A stretch of DNA of 64,000 nt, from positions 1,871,501 to 1,935,500 of the forward strand of contig NZ_JOMJ01000003.1 in the NCBI RefSeq assembly GCF_000711295.1. The letters run 5' to 3'. The notes beneath the pieces are model-generated. The model ran no database searches. It was not told where the DNA came from and worked only from the letters and a program-made list of their open reading frames with translations. The position numbers and the translations under genes were made by a program. Source of the stretch: Desulfohalovibrio reitneri (GTDB taxonomy: Bacteria > Desulfobacterota > Desulfovibrionia > Desulfovibrionales > Desulfovibrionaceae). This document shows, in pieces, positions 52,431 through 61,032 of the stretch; the first letter of the stretch is position 1, and every line of letters begins with the position of its first letter.

Positions 52431-52885
52431 GTGTTCCTCCAGTGGTAGTGGTGCAGGACAAGCCCGGACAGGCGGGTTGTCCCGCCCGTGGGCTTGAATC
52501 CAAGGGAGCGCAGCCACTTGGCCGCGCCCGTGTCTCCCGCCAGGCGGGTGCAAACGATCCGCTCCAGCCGCTCCGCGCGGGCCATGGCCGCCAGCATGCG
52601 GCGGGCGGCCCGGTGCAGGGCCAGCGGCCACCGGCGAATCGTCTCGGAAGCCAGGCACCAGGCCTCGCCCCGGCCGGGCCGCGCCGCGACCACCCCGCCG
52701 CAAGCCAGCACCTCCTCCCCGGCCAGCAGGGAGAAGGCCGGGCCCAGCTCGCCCGCTCGGTCCAGAAAGGCGGGCACGTCGGCGCGGGCGGCCAGCAACC
52801 GGGCGTCCGGGCCGCGCGGGGAAAGGGCGCGGGCGTGTTCGGGCTGGTAGAGAACCAGCCTGGGTTTGTCTGCGCGCGCGCTCAC
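52412..52885 (-). CDS. GNAT-fold phage protein (T7 gp13-like)
   Basis: A 157-residue protein of acetyltransferase fold: FSLLAGEEVLACGGVVAARP, WPLALHRAARRMLAAM and IVCTRLAGDTGAAKWLRSLG followed by FKPTG. Such proteins in podoviruses affect virion assembly rather than acetylate known targets. The GTG start overlaps the previous frame's stop (GTGA), and its stop overlaps the next gene by 19 bases. Confidence 0.72.
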   Translation of the reverse strand: MSARADKPRLVLYQPEHARALSPRGPDARLLAARADVPAFLDRAGELGPAFSLLAGEEVLACGGVVAARPGRGEAWCLASETIRRWPLALHRAARRMLAAMARAERLERIVCTRLAGDTGAAKWLRSLGFKPTGGTTRLSGLVLHHYHWRNTCRQRH

Positions 52886-53519
52886 GGGGCCATGACCTCC
52901 AGCTTGAGCATGACCGCCAGCACGGTGCAGGGCAGGGGCAGGTCCTGGCGCAGCAGCAGGGCGGCGTCCGGCGAGGGCTCCGCCTCCAGGCTTACGGCCT
53001 TGTCCCCGGAGAACAGGGGCGCGGCCGCGCCCATGCGCTCGTCCTCGAAGGGCACCCGCTCCAGGGAGTCCTCCCCGCTGCCCGCCTTGAGCCCCAGGGA
53101 GTTGTGCAGCCGCACCGCGCCCAGAGCCACTCGCTTGATGCGCCCCTGCGAGGGCCCCAGGCCGTCGGGAAGCTCCGGCTTCATGGGCGAGAGGTCGGAG
53201 ACGTAGCCCAGGCCAGCGTGGACCAGGGCAGTCGGGCGCGGCAGCTCGATCTCCCCCGCGCCCCACTCGCACGTGGCCCAGGGCGCGGAGGAGGCGTCGC
53301 CCACCACCACCTCCGGCTGTACCGTGCCGTCGGCCAGCACCTGCACCCGCCGCCCCTGCAGGTGGTCCAGGCCAAAGAGCCTGCTCACGGGCGCTGCGTG
53401 GTGGGGGGTGGCCGCGCCGTTCAGCCTCTCGGGCAGGTTGGTGCGCAGCCTGGCGCGGGCCCGGGTGGGCGAGACGATCTCCGTCAGCTCCACCTCGCAG
53501 GCGGTGTCGCGGTCCGCCG
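52882..53519 (-). pseudogene. C-terminal part of the Bbp14-like structural protein, frame-shifted
   Basis: This continues the gene at 53484 in another frame (AADRDTACEVELTEIV, SRLFGLDHLQGRRVQVLADG, PELPDGLGPSQGRIKRVALG). Inserting one C in the run at 53520-53525 (plus strand) joins the two into a protein of about 808 residues, the usual size of this family. The end overlaps the GNAT-type gene's GTG. It is either a real break in a defective prophage or a sequencing error. Confidence 0.75.
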
Positions 53520-55310
53520 CCCCCCGGCCCAGGGTTGGGGCAGGGGCGCGCGCAGCCGGTAGCGGTCGCCCGCGGCCATGGACCCGAAGGGTGCGAAGCC
53601 CTCGGCGGTCAGGTCGGCCTGGGTTCCGGCCGGGCCAATCGGGTCGTCCGGGGTCAGGGTCAGGGTGGCGGCCGGGTCGTCGTTCCAGGCGTCCAGGCTC
53701 AGCCCGGCGTCCACGAAGAAGGCGGTTTCGGCGTGGTCGCCGGAGAAGAGCGGGGCCAGCCGCTCCACCGCGTGCCGCTTCACCCCGTCCGTCTCGCGTT
53801 CCACGCACAGCCAGACCTCGTCCTCGGCCTGGCCCGGGCCGCTCTCTGGACCGGGGATGGAGGTCAGCGAAACCACCCGGCCATCCGTGGCGTGGCGGTG
53901 CCAGCCCACCACCTTGTGCTCGCGCAGGTAGGTCAGCCCCACCAGCGCGCCGTCCTCGCGGGCAATCCAGACGATGGAGGCCGGGGATTGCTGATAGGCC
54001 CAGTCGCGGATGCGCGAAGGCCCCAGGACGTGCTCCGAGAGGATGGAGACGTCGGTGGCGGCGAAGCCGTCCTCCTCCAGGGAGTAGCGGAACTCGCGCA
54101 CCACGTTGCCGGGCCGCTGGGCGAAGAGTACCGTGGACCCGGCCGTGACCGGCGGCAGGGCGGCCGAGCCGCGCACCGTCTCCCGCGAGGTCTCCACCGA
54201 GAGGGGGGTCAGCGGGTCGCCGTTGGCACCGGCCATGGTCCACTCCCCTCCGGCCGTGCCGAAGAGCAGCCGCCGCTTGCCCGGCATCATCCAGCGCACC
54301 GCGTTCACCCGGTCGGCCACGATGGTGTAGGACAGAGCGTCGTCGTCGCGCAGGGGGGTGGAGACGTTGTGGTTGTGGTAGTGTACCGTCTGCGAGCCCC
54401 AGATGCGCTGGGGGTCGTTCTCCGAGGCCGCCCACATGAGCCGCTGCTCGAAGAACTGCACGCAGGAGGGGTAATCGCCCGGCTCCTGAAAGGGGCGGCG
54501 TAGCTCCGGCGGGGTGTCGTCCAGGTCCGGGGAGCGGTCGCCCTCGTCGGTGTAGGCCGCCTCAACCGCCTTGCCCACAAAGCCGTAGACCCCGTTCACC
54601 GCCCGGTAGACCCGGTAGTGGGTGGCCCCCTCCACCGCGTCCCAGGCCAGCTCCACCCGCGCCGAGGAGGTGAGGGTGGCGGCGGCGTCCGCGACCACGA
54701 CCTCGGCCGAGGCCAGGGATTCCTCGTCCGTGGGGCCGACCGAAGCCACCTTGTAGCGGTACTCGGTGGAGCCGCCGTTGCCGCCCACGGTCGCGGACGG
54801 GTTGGCCGGGGCTGGGATGTCCGGGCCGAAGGCCACCGGCTCGAACCGCCAGTCGTCGTGGCCGTGGCGGATCAGCTTGTGGGGTGGAGTGTCCGCCTGG
54901 GCGAAGTACATGACGTCCGCTGTCTGGCAGAAACGCAGGGACCACACCTTGGCCTCGGTGTCGAAGGGTGTGCTTGTCCGGTACGGCTGGCCCTCCCCGT
55001 CCAGCACCTGTCCGCCGTCCTTGAAGACGCGCATGGTCCCCTGCCCGGCCTCGTCCACGAAGAACTCCAGCACGTAGGCCTGCAGGGTGGAGAACTGGAA
55101 GGGCACCAGCCTGGAGGGGAAGGACGGGTTGCCCGCCACGGCCGCGTGGCGCGTGCCGGGGCGGCGGTAGGCCGGGCCGTGGGGCATGACGCAGAAGTTG
55201 ACCAGGGAGCGGCAGCCCTGCGGGTAGCGTTCCTGGTCGGTGCGGGCGTCCATGAGGGGGGACAGCTCCCCGGCGTTGAAGGAGGCCTGCACCCAGTTCA
55301 CGGCTTGCAT
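53484..55310 (-). CDS. large phage structural protein (Bbp14-like), main part
   Basis: Starts MQAVNWVQASFNAGELSPLM, the family opening with the conserved NAGELSP. A fibronectin-like segment lies around residues 195-260 (AWDAVEGATHYRVYRAVNGV). VQFFEQRLMWAASENDPQRI and RLLFGTAGGEWTM are conserved virion motifs. It is probably a tail or connector protein. The last 15 residues (GGRRTATPPARWS) follow a one-base loss in a G6 run. The natural C-terminus is in the frame at 52882. Confidence 0.85.
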   Translation of the reverse strand: MQAVNWVQASFNAGELSPLMDARTDQERYPQGCRSLVNFCVMPHGPAYRRPGTRHAAVAGNPSFPSRLVPFQFSTLQAYVLEFFVDEAGQGTMRVFKDGGQVLDGEGQPYRTSTPFDTEAKVWSLRFCQTADVMYFAQADTPPHKLIRHGHDDWRFEPVAFGPDIPAPANPSATVGGNGGSTEYRYKVASVGPTDEESLASAEVVVADAAATLTSSARVELAWDAVEGATHYRVYRAVNGVYGFVGKAVEAAYTDEGDRSPDLDDTPPELRRPFQEPGDYPSCVQFFEQRLMWAASENDPQRIWGSQTVHYHNHNVSTPLRDDDALSYTIVADRVNAVRWMMPGKRRLLFGTAGGEWTMAGANGDPLTPLSVETSRETVRGSAALPPVTAGSTVLFAQRPGNVVREFRYSLEEDGFAATDVSILSEHVLGPSRIRDWAYQQSPASIVWIAREDGALVGLTYLREHKVVGWHRHATDGRVVSLTSIPGPESGPGQAEDEVWLCVERETDGVKRHAVERLAPLFSGDHAETAFFVDAGLSLDAWNDDPAATLTLTPDDPIGPAGTQADLTAEGFAPFGSMAAGDRYRLRAPLPQPWAGGRRTATPPARWS

Positions 55311-55311
55311 G

Positions 55312-55872
55312 TCACCACCTCGCTTCCAGCCAGGGGTTATCGTCGCGGGGGCGGTGCAGCCCCTCGGCGGCGTCGGACTCGCGGGCGGCCTCCAAGAGCG
55401 CCTCGTAGCGGCCCCTGGCCTGGGCCTCCAGCTCGGCGGAGTGGGTCAGGGGCGAGGCCAGCAGGGAGGCCAGGTAGGCGGCCAGGGCGCGGCGGAACAG
55501 GGCGGGGAAGCGCGCCGGGTCGGTCACGTCCAGGGTGTAGACCAGCCGGGCGGGCGAGGCGTCCGTCTCCAGGCCCAGGGAGGTGGGCTCGAAAGGGGCC
55601 TCGGGCTCCAGGCGGCGGGCGGCCAGGCAGTCGCTGGGCAGGGCGTAGGCGCGGGCGAAGCCGAAGCGCGGGGCCGTGTCCAGCCGGGCCAGCACGGCCC
55701 GGGCCGTGGCGAAGGACCAGTGGTGGGCCTCCAGCACCTCGCGCCGGGCGGTGTGGTAGTGCAGGCGGCACAGCCGCGCCGCCCGGGAGGACTCCTCCAG
55801 GGAGCCCACCGGACCCACGCCCAGGCTGGTCAGGGCCAGGTTGCAGAGTTCCACTTGGGAAGGGGCGGCCAC
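55312..55872 (-). CDS. phage tail-tube / head-completion-like protein
   Basis: A 186-residue helical protein: ELCNLALTSLGVGPVGSLEE, RLCRLHYHTARREVLEAHHW and FRRALAAYLASLLASPLTHS. The opening resembles the T7 gp11-type tail tubular protein A and related podovirus proteins. The GTG start is preceded by GGAGGG. It lies one base upstream of the large structural gene, which fits a connector-tail role. Confidence 0.75.
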   Translation of the reverse strand: MAAPSQVELCNLALTSLGVGPVGSLEESSRAARLCRLHYHTARREVLEAHHWSFATARAVLARLDTAPRFGFARAYALPSDCLAARRLEPEAPFEPTSLGLETDASPARLVYTLDVTDPARFPALFRRALAAYLASLLASPLTHSAELEAQARGRYEALLEAARESDAAEGLHRPRDDNPWLEARW

Positions 55873-55875
55873 GGG

Positions 55876-56091
55876 CTAGACCCTCCCCCGGCCGGATCGC
55901 CCGGGCTGCCCGGTTCGGCCGGGTCGCGCGGCATAGCCGCAGGCGCGGGTGCCCTTGGACCCGGACACCGGCTCCAGGAAGGGGGGCACGGGCTCGTCCA
56001 TGGGTTTCTCCACCCAGTCCCCGGCCTCCACGAAGCGGCCGCTGTGGTCAAAGCCGGACCGCCGCGCGCGGTAGGTGATGTGCGTTCGCAT
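55876..56091 (-). CDS. 71-residue hypothetical phage protein
   Basis: A small basic protein with a conserved-looking centre GRFVEAGDWVEKPMDEPVPP and a Gly/Arg-rich tail. GGAG lies five bases before the ATG. It sits between the cement gene and the tail-tube-like gene. It is possibly a minor head or tail protein. Confidence 0.6.
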   Translation of the reverse strand: MRTHITYRARRSGFDHSGRFVEAGDWVEKPMDEPVPPFLEPVSGSKGTRACGYAARPGRTGQPGRSGRGRV

Positions 56092-56108
56092 GGCGTCTCC
56101 AGGGGGTT

Positions 56109-56146
56109 GGGGCCTCCCGCCCCCGGATGTCTGGGAGCGGGAGGCC
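56109..56146. terminator. hairpin between cement and small phage genes
   Basis: GGGGCCTCCCGC pairs with GCGGGAGGCCC. No T tract follows on either strand. It may attenuate transcription after the highly expressed coat and cement genes, or protect the message. Confidence 0.4.
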
Positions 56147-56165
56147 CTGGTTGGGAGAGAGGGTT

Positions 56166-56576
56166 CTAGCGAGCCAGGTACTCCAGCCAGGCGTCCACCG
56201 CGCCGGTGGCGGCGGCGTCGGTGGTGGCCAGGGTCAGGCGGGCGTGCTTCTTCAGGGTGGAGGGCACGGCCAGGCGGCAGACCACCTCGCCTTCCTCGAA
56301 AGCCAGGGGGCCGGAGGCGGAGACGGCGGCGAACTGCTCGCCCACGTTGGCGAAGGCCTCCTGGACGCCGTCGTCCGCCGAGTGCTCCAGGCCGATGGTC
56401 AGGGTGGCGTCCTGGGCCAGGGAGATGTCGCTGGCGGCCGTCACCACCACCTCCAGCGCGCCCATGGCCCCGGCGAACTCCAGGGAGCCATGGTTGCCGA
56501 AGGCGGTGGCGTTCTGGGGCAGGTCCTGTTCCGTGGCCAGGTGGTCGGCGGCGGATTTCACGGTGTGCTTGTACAT
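56166..56576 (-). CDS. Bbp16-type capsid cement protein
   Basis: A 136-residue beta-rich protein: AALEVVVTAASDISLAQDAT, TIGLEHSADDGVQEAFANVG, FEEGEVVCRLAVPSTLKKHA. The family decorates the capsid surface in BPP-1-like phages. It follows the coat gene after 10 bases with a strong AAAGGAGC site. Position and fold fit a stabilising cement protein. Confidence 0.8.
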   Translation of the reverse strand: MYKHTVKSAADHLATEQDLPQNATAFGNHGSLEFAGAMGALEVVVTAASDISLAQDATLTIGLEHSADDGVQEAFANVGEQFAAVSASGPLAFEEGEVVCRLAVPSTLKKHARLTLATTDAAATGAVDAWLEYLAR

Positions 56577-56586
56577 GCGGGCTCCT

Positions 56587-57516
56587 TTAGTTGAGGCTGA
56601 GGGCGGCCTCGACGCCCTCCAGGAAGTTGTAGGAGGTGACGATGGGCACGCCGTTCCACATCTCGAAGGTGCGATCCACGTCGCGGGTGGCGGGCACGGT
56701 CTGCAGGCTGCCCGCGCCGGTGGCGGAGCCCCCGGCCTTGTAGACGTTGAGCATGTTCTTGCAGCGGGGGTGCATGAGCAGCTTGGTGTCCTTGGGGTCG
56801 GCCCGCACTCCGGCCAGGAGGTCGTCGATCTGGGCCGCGGTGGGCACGTTGGCGGCGTTGATGTTGCAAACGGCGCCCACGGTGCGCTCGTCCGCGATCT
56901 GGATGCCGAAGTAGCCCTTGAGGCGCACGCCGTAGACCAGCACCCCGGAGGCGTTCTTGTAGAGGCCGCCGCCGTTGATGGGCGTCACGTCGAGCATGGC
57001 CCCGCGCTTGAAGCCCTCCGGGGAGTAGAGGCCGCAGGTGACGCCCTTTTCGAAGCGCACGGCCAGGATGGAGTAGCAGTCGTCGGTGGCGGCCCCGGCG
57101 GACACGGCCCGGCCCTGGTCAACGGCGAAGGCGCGGAAGTTGTCGTAGAGAATGCGGCTCTCGGCGGTGGTGCCGGACTGGCGCAGCACGGCCTCCATGC
57201 GGCGGGCGAAGTACTTCTCCTTGCCGCCGAACATGCGGGCCTTGTCCTCGGGCACCTCCATCTCGCCGCCCATGATGGACAGGTCCACTTTCTTCAGCTC
57301 GGAGTCGGCCGAAACGCTGGGCAGGAGGGCGTTCATGTCCACCCAGCCCGCGCCGGAGACGCCGGTGAGGTCCTCGTAGGCGTTCCACAGGCCGTGGGAG
57401 GCCTCCTGGAAGGGAATGACGTCCAGGATGGGGGCCTTCTCCGTGAGGCTGTCCACCTGACGGGGCTGTTTCTTGGCGTACTGAACGGAAAGATCGCGCA
57501 GGGTGCTGGCGCTCAT
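56587..57516 (-). CDS. major capsid protein
   Basis: A 309-residue coat protein. The start (MSASTLRDLSVQYAKKQPRQ) and VDMNALLPSVSADSELKKVD, FGGKEKYFARRMEAVLRQSG, LMHPRCKNMLNVYKAGGSAT and EMWNGVPIVTSYNFLEGVE match the coat proteins of BPP-1-like podoviruses. The scaffold gene lies one base upstream and the cement gene downstream, the usual head gene order. Confidence 0.88.
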   Translation of the reverse strand: MSASTLRDLSVQYAKKQPRQVDSLTEKAPILDVIPFQEASHGLWNAYEDLTGVSGAGWVDMNALLPSVSADSELKKVDLSIMGGEMEVPEDKARMFGGKEKYFARRMEAVLRQSGTTAESRILYDNFRAFAVDQGRAVSAGAATDDCYSILAVRFEKGVTCGLYSPEGFKRGAMLDVTPINGGGLYKNASGVLVYGVRLKGYFGIQIADERTVGAVCNINAANVPTAAQIDDLLAGVRADPKDTKLLMHPRCKNMLNVYKAGGSATGAGSLQTVPATRDVDRTFEMWNGVPIVTSYNFLEGVEAALSLN

Positions 57517-58056
57517 CTAGTTGTCTCCTTTGCGGGCGTTGGCGAAGGCTTCGGTGATGAATTCCTCGGGAGACATCTCCCGCATGTCCGGCTGGTGCGA
57601 GCCGCCGCGCGGCGGGCCGGAGTCCTCGGCCACGGTGCGGGCCAGCCACAGCAGCATGCGCCCCAGGGCGGGGTTGTCGCCCGCCTCCTCGCGCACCCAC
57701 TGCCCGAAGCCGGGGGCCTGGGCGTCCACGTAGGCCACGGCCCGCTTGACCTGGGCCAGGTTGTTCTCGAAGTCCGGGCCCCACTCGCGGCGCAGGGCGT
57801 CCTCGGTCTGTTTGCGGCGCTGGTGCAGCACGCGCTGGGCCTGGGAGAGGTGGAAGGAGGCCAGCTCCCGCGCCAGCTCCGGGCTCAGCTCGCGCTTGGC
57901 CGCGAAGGCGCGGAACTCCTCGGCCATGGGGTCGCCGTCCATCTCGCGGGGCAGGCCCAGGTCGTAGTCCCCGGGCTTGCCGGGGTGGGTTCCGGCCTGT
58001 CCGGCACCCTGTCCGGGTTTGCGGGGCGTCTCGCCCCCGTCGGGGTTGATCAGCAT
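57517..58056 (-). CDS. phage head scaffolding protein
   Basis: A 179-residue acidic, mostly helical protein, directly before the coat gene. It has a disordered Gly/Pro-rich start, a central helix (LARELASFHLSQAQRVLHQR) and a C-terminal acidic tail that ends SPEEFITEAFANARKGDN. Size, composition and place suit an assembly scaffold. GGAGG precedes the ATG. Confidence 0.75.
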   Translation of the reverse strand: MLINPDGGETPRKPGQGAGQAGTHPGKPGDYDLGLPREMDGDPMAEEFRAFAAKRELSPELARELASFHLSQAQRVLHQRRKQTEDALRREWGPDFENNLAQVKRAVAYVDAQAPGFGQWVREEAGDNPALGRMLLWLARTVAEDSGPPRGGSHQPDMREMSPEEFITEAFANARKGDN

Positions 58057-58403
58057 TGGTCGCCTCCGTCTGGTTGGGGTTCACACACGGCCGCCTGGTG
58101 GTCGGCGGCCCACAGCCTGGCTGCCAGGGACAGCATCTGGGCGAAGCGTTCTGGCGAAGCCACGGCCATCTCCGCCTCGCGGTCGCGCACGTAGTCCGCC
58201 AGGGCGGCGTTGCCGGGCAGGGTGGCCGGGTCGCCGCCCAGCCGCTCCCCCGCCCCGGCCGCCTCGCGCAGCCTCCACAGCACGCGCATGCCCGCGCCCG
58301 AGGGCAGCTCCATGACCTCCCGCAGGTCGGCCAGGTACCGCTCGACCTCTGTTTCCGCCGGGCCGGGGTCGAGGATGGGCTCGTGCCAGGGGAAGGGGTT
58401 CAC
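58050..58403 (-). CDS. Bbp19-family phage protein
   Basis: A 117-residue protein with GAGMRVLWRLREAAGAGERL, the family's conserved R-W-L helix, and a long acidic C-terminus. The role is unknown, but Bbp19 proteins sit between portal and scaffold in this phage type, as here. The GTG start overlaps the upstream stop (GTGA). Confidence 0.72.
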   Translation of the reverse strand: MNPFPWHEPILDPGPAETEVERYLADLREVMELPSGAGMRVLWRLREAAGAGERLGGDPATLPGNAALADYVRDREAEMAVASPERFAQMLSLAARLWAADHQAAVCEPQPDGGDQC

Positions 58404-58576
58404 GCCGTCCTCCCGGGGGTGGCGTCGCGGGCCGCGCGCAGCTCCTCCGGCAGCCTGGGCTGGGCTCGCAGGGAGCGGTTGGAGCCGCAGCGGGGGCAGC
58501 GCAGGGCGCACAGGGAGGCGGCCGTGGCGAAGGCCTTGCCGCACTCCCCGCAGGTCACGTCCTTGACAGGGTTCAC
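58400..58576 (-). CDS. 58-residue zinc-ribbon phage protein
   Basis: A small protein with CGECGKAF and CPRCGSN, a four-cysteine zinc ribbon, and a helical charged tail. Its GTG overlaps the portal stop and its stop overlaps the next GTG, so the three genes are tightly coupled. This is too short for routine gene calls. The function is unknown. Confidence 0.7.
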   Translation of the reverse strand: MNPVKDVTCGECGKAFATAASLCALRCPRCGSNRSLRAQPRLPEELRAARDATPGRTA

Positions 58577-60261
58577 GTCAGCACCTCCGTCAGCCGGGTC
58601 AGGGCGTTGTCCCCATCGGTGTCGATCTCCGAGAGGGTCTTGGCCGCCTGCACCAGCTCCTTGCCCTGGCGCACGCTCGTTTCCGCGGCCTGGGCTTGCG
58701 CCTGGGCCTGGGCCTGCGCCCTGGCAGCTTCGGCCTTCTCCTTGCGCATGGCCGCCACCTGTTCGTCCGGCCGCACCACAGAGGCGGGCACCCCGGTGGA
58801 GCGGGCCAGCTCGTCCAGGGCCTGCTCGAAGTCGATCTTGTCCAGGGCATCCGGGGCCAGCCCGGCCACGTTGCCCACCATGGACAGCATGGACAGGATG
58901 GACTGCGACCCGGCCATTTTCTGGGCCTGGGCCAGGGTGGAGACGTACTCCGCCTTGAGCCTGCCGCCCTGTTTGGCGTACTCCGCCAGCTCCGCCGGGG
59001 GCCGGGGCAGCTCGCCCGAGCGCAGCAGCAGCCGGAAGACCCTGGTGGTCAGAGGGTCCAGCATCTCCGATTGCAACCGCTCCACGATGGGCCCCAGCAT
59101 GAGCAGCTTCTCGGCCTGCTTCTCCATGACCTCGGTGGCCGTGACCCCGCTGCGGTCCACATTGGAGATCATCAGGAAGAGGTCGTTGAAGAAGCCCGCC
59201 CTGATGGCCGCCCGCACGTCCTCGATGACGTGGCTCACCTCGGCCAGGGGCACGCGGGTCTCGTACAGCGGGGCCAGGCCGTCCGCCTGCTGCGGGTTGA
59301 CGTAGTTCTGCCCGCCGGGGATGAGGTTCAGCCTGCGGGCGTACTTGGAGGGCACCCGCATGGGCGGGCGCAGCCCCATGTGCACGGCCTGCAGGCGGCC
59401 CTTGGCCATCTCCTGCAGCATCTTCACGTCGGGCAGCACGGTCATGCCCGGACCCCGGCCGTATTCCTCCGACCCGGTCACGTCCCAGCGCGGGCAGAGG
59501 TAGGGGAACTCGTCGAAGCCCCCCTCGCTGAGCAGCTCCCCCCCGCCCTCCTCGAAGGCGTAGGCAGCGAACGGTTTGCCCGGTGCGCGCACACTGTCCT
59601 CGCGGGGCATGGTCAGGTGGACCACCTCCACCCGCTCGTCGCCCTGGTCCTTGTCCAGCAGCCGCCTGGCGCTCTCGGAGAGGCGGTCGCGGCCGTAGCG
59701 CTCGGCCAACACCCGCACGGGCACCTCCCGCCGCCGGGCCACTGTGTCGATCATGCCGGAGGAGCCCTCGCTCCAGGCGAACTCGCCGAAGGTCAGGCAG
59801 GTGAAGCGCAGGGAGCGTTCCGGGTCGGACTCCGCCAGCAGGCAGGCCGAGCCGAAGACCCCCAGCTCCAGGTACAGGGCGTGGGCCGCCTGGTAGAAGC
59901 CGGAGCGGCGGTAGGCCGCGTAGAGCCGGTTTTCGCAGGCCGCCAGCCAGTCCCGCACCGGGCCGCGCTCCATGAGGTCCGGGTCGGACAGGGAGAGGCG
60001 GAACCAGGGCCGCGCCGGGGAGGTCAGCCCGCCGTGCAGCCCCGCGGCCATGATCTGGGCCGCGCGGGTGGCGGTGGAGTCGATGACCCGGCCCATGCGC
60101 TTCTCCCCGGGACCGGACTGGCCGGGAAAGCAGCCCTTGTCCGGGGCCACGTGCTCGGCCACCTCGCGGGCGTGCTCCAGCCAGGGCCGGCGCGCGTCCT
60201 CCAGCCGGCGGGCGGTGTCCCGCGCCAGGCGCAGGGTTTCCTTGCCGCTTGCCACGATCAC
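58573..60261 (-). CDS. portal protein, T7-type head-tail connector
   Basis: A 562-residue portal of the head-to-tail connecting family. Features: RVIDSTATRAAQIMAAGLHG, SPARPWFRLSLSDPDL, ENRLYAAYRRSGFYQAAHAL, MGLRPPMRVPSKYA and VDRSGVTATEVMEKQAEKLL. The C-terminus has an Ala/Gln repeat (RAQAQAQAQAQAAE). It forms the dodecamer through which DNA is packaged. The GTG start overlaps the small Pro-rich gene. Confidence 0.9.
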   Translation of the reverse strand: MIVASGKETLRLARDTARRLEDARRPWLEHAREVAEHVAPDKGCFPGQSGPGEKRMGRVIDSTATRAAQIMAAGLHGGLTSPARPWFRLSLSDPDLMERGPVRDWLAACENRLYAAYRRSGFYQAAHALYLELGVFGSACLLAESDPERSLRFTCLTFGEFAWSEGSSGMIDTVARRREVPVRVLAERYGRDRLSESARRLLDKDQGDERVEVVHLTMPREDSVRAPGKPFAAYAFEEGGGELLSEGGFDEFPYLCPRWDVTGSEEYGRGPGMTVLPDVKMLQEMAKGRLQAVHMGLRPPMRVPSKYARRLNLIPGGQNYVNPQQADGLAPLYETRVPLAEVSHVIEDVRAAIRAGFFNDLFLMISNVDRSGVTATEVMEKQAEKLLMLGPIVERLQSEMLDPLTTRVFRLLLRSGELPRPPAELAEYAKQGGRLKAEYVSTLAQAQKMAGSQSILSMLSMVGNVAGLAPDALDKIDFEQALDELARSTGVPASVVRPDEQVAAMRKEKAEAARAQAQAQAQAQAAETSVRQGKELVQAAKTLSEIDTDGDNALTRLTEVLT

Positions 60262-60497
60262 TCTCCCAGCAGGGATTTGCGGGCCACGTCGGCCCGGCCC
60301 ATGTCCTCGCCGCGCGGGGCGAACAGGGAGTCGCCCCGGCCAGCCTTCATCCGGCGCGCCTTGCGGATGCTTTCCTCGGTCTCCTTGCGCCGGGCGCGCT
60401 CCATTTCCGATTCGCCCGGTTCGGGCGGGGGAGGCGGCTTGGGCGGTTCCGGAGGGGGCGGCGGCGAAGGGGGTGAGGGGGAAAAGACGCTACCCAT
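60258..60497 (-). CDS. proline-rich small phage protein
   Basis: A 79-residue protein whose first 30 residues are mostly Pro (PSPPSPPPPPEPPKPPPPPE), then a charged helix and DVARKSLLGE. AAGGAG lies seven bases before the ATG. It couples with portal by a four-base overlap. Small proteins of this kind precede the portal gene in related phages, but the role is unclear. Confidence 0.65.
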   Translation of the reverse strand: MGSVFSPSPPSPPPPPEPPKPPPPPEPGESEMERARRKETEESIRKARRMKAGRGDSLFAPRGEDMGRADVARKSLLGE

Positions 60498-61032
60498 GGT
60501 GCAGCTCCTTTGGAGTTAGATGTGTCAGCACAAGGCCCTCCACCCGGCCGTCGCGCGCGTGGCGCGCGCCGCAGGGCAGGTAGCCCGAGGGCCGAAAGCC
60601 CAGGCGCTTGCCGAAGGCCAGGGCCGCGCGGTTGGATTCGGGCAGAAGGCCGTAGACCGCGTGGAAACGGGGCTCGCCGTCCGGCGTGCGGGCGGAGAGC
60701 AGAAAGGCCAGGAAGAAGCGGGCCAGGGGCTCGGCCAGCCGGGCCCGCAGGCTCCAGCGGAAGAAGCAGAAGTGGACGCGCACCGCCCCGCCCTCGGGGT
60801 GGGTCAGCCAGGCGTAGGCAGCCGGGCGCGCGCGCCCTTCGGCGAAGCCCGCGTAGACCGCCGCCTCGCCGGACAGGGCGCGCTCGGCGAAGTCCTCGGC
60901 CGAGGCCACGTTTCCGTCGTAGAAAACCGTGTCCACTAGGCCGTCGTCCTCGGTCATGTCCCACAGTTGGCGGGCCAGTTCGCGGTCCAGGCGGGGGTCG
61001 CCCTCGCCCAGCAGAAGAAGGCGGTAGCTCAT
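60490..61032 (-). CDS. GNAT-like phage protein
   Basis: A 180-residue protein with an acetyltransferase-like fold: GVA-type core ARPAAYAWLTHPEGGAVRVH, ARFFLAFLLSARTPDG, then NRAALAFGKRLGFRPSGYLP, the C-terminal AcCoA-site helix. It overlaps terL (ATGA). It may modify a virion protein or only keep the fold. The substrate is unknown. Confidence 0.72.
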   Translation of the reverse strand: MSYRLLLLGEGDPRLDRELARQLWDMTEDDGLVDTVFYDGNVASAEDFAERALSGEAAVYAGFAEGRARPAAYAWLTHPEGGAVRVHFCFFRWSLRARLAEPLARFFLAFLLSARTPDGEPRFHAVYGLLPESNRAALAFGKRLGFRPSGYLPCGARHARDGRVEGLVLTHLTPKELHHG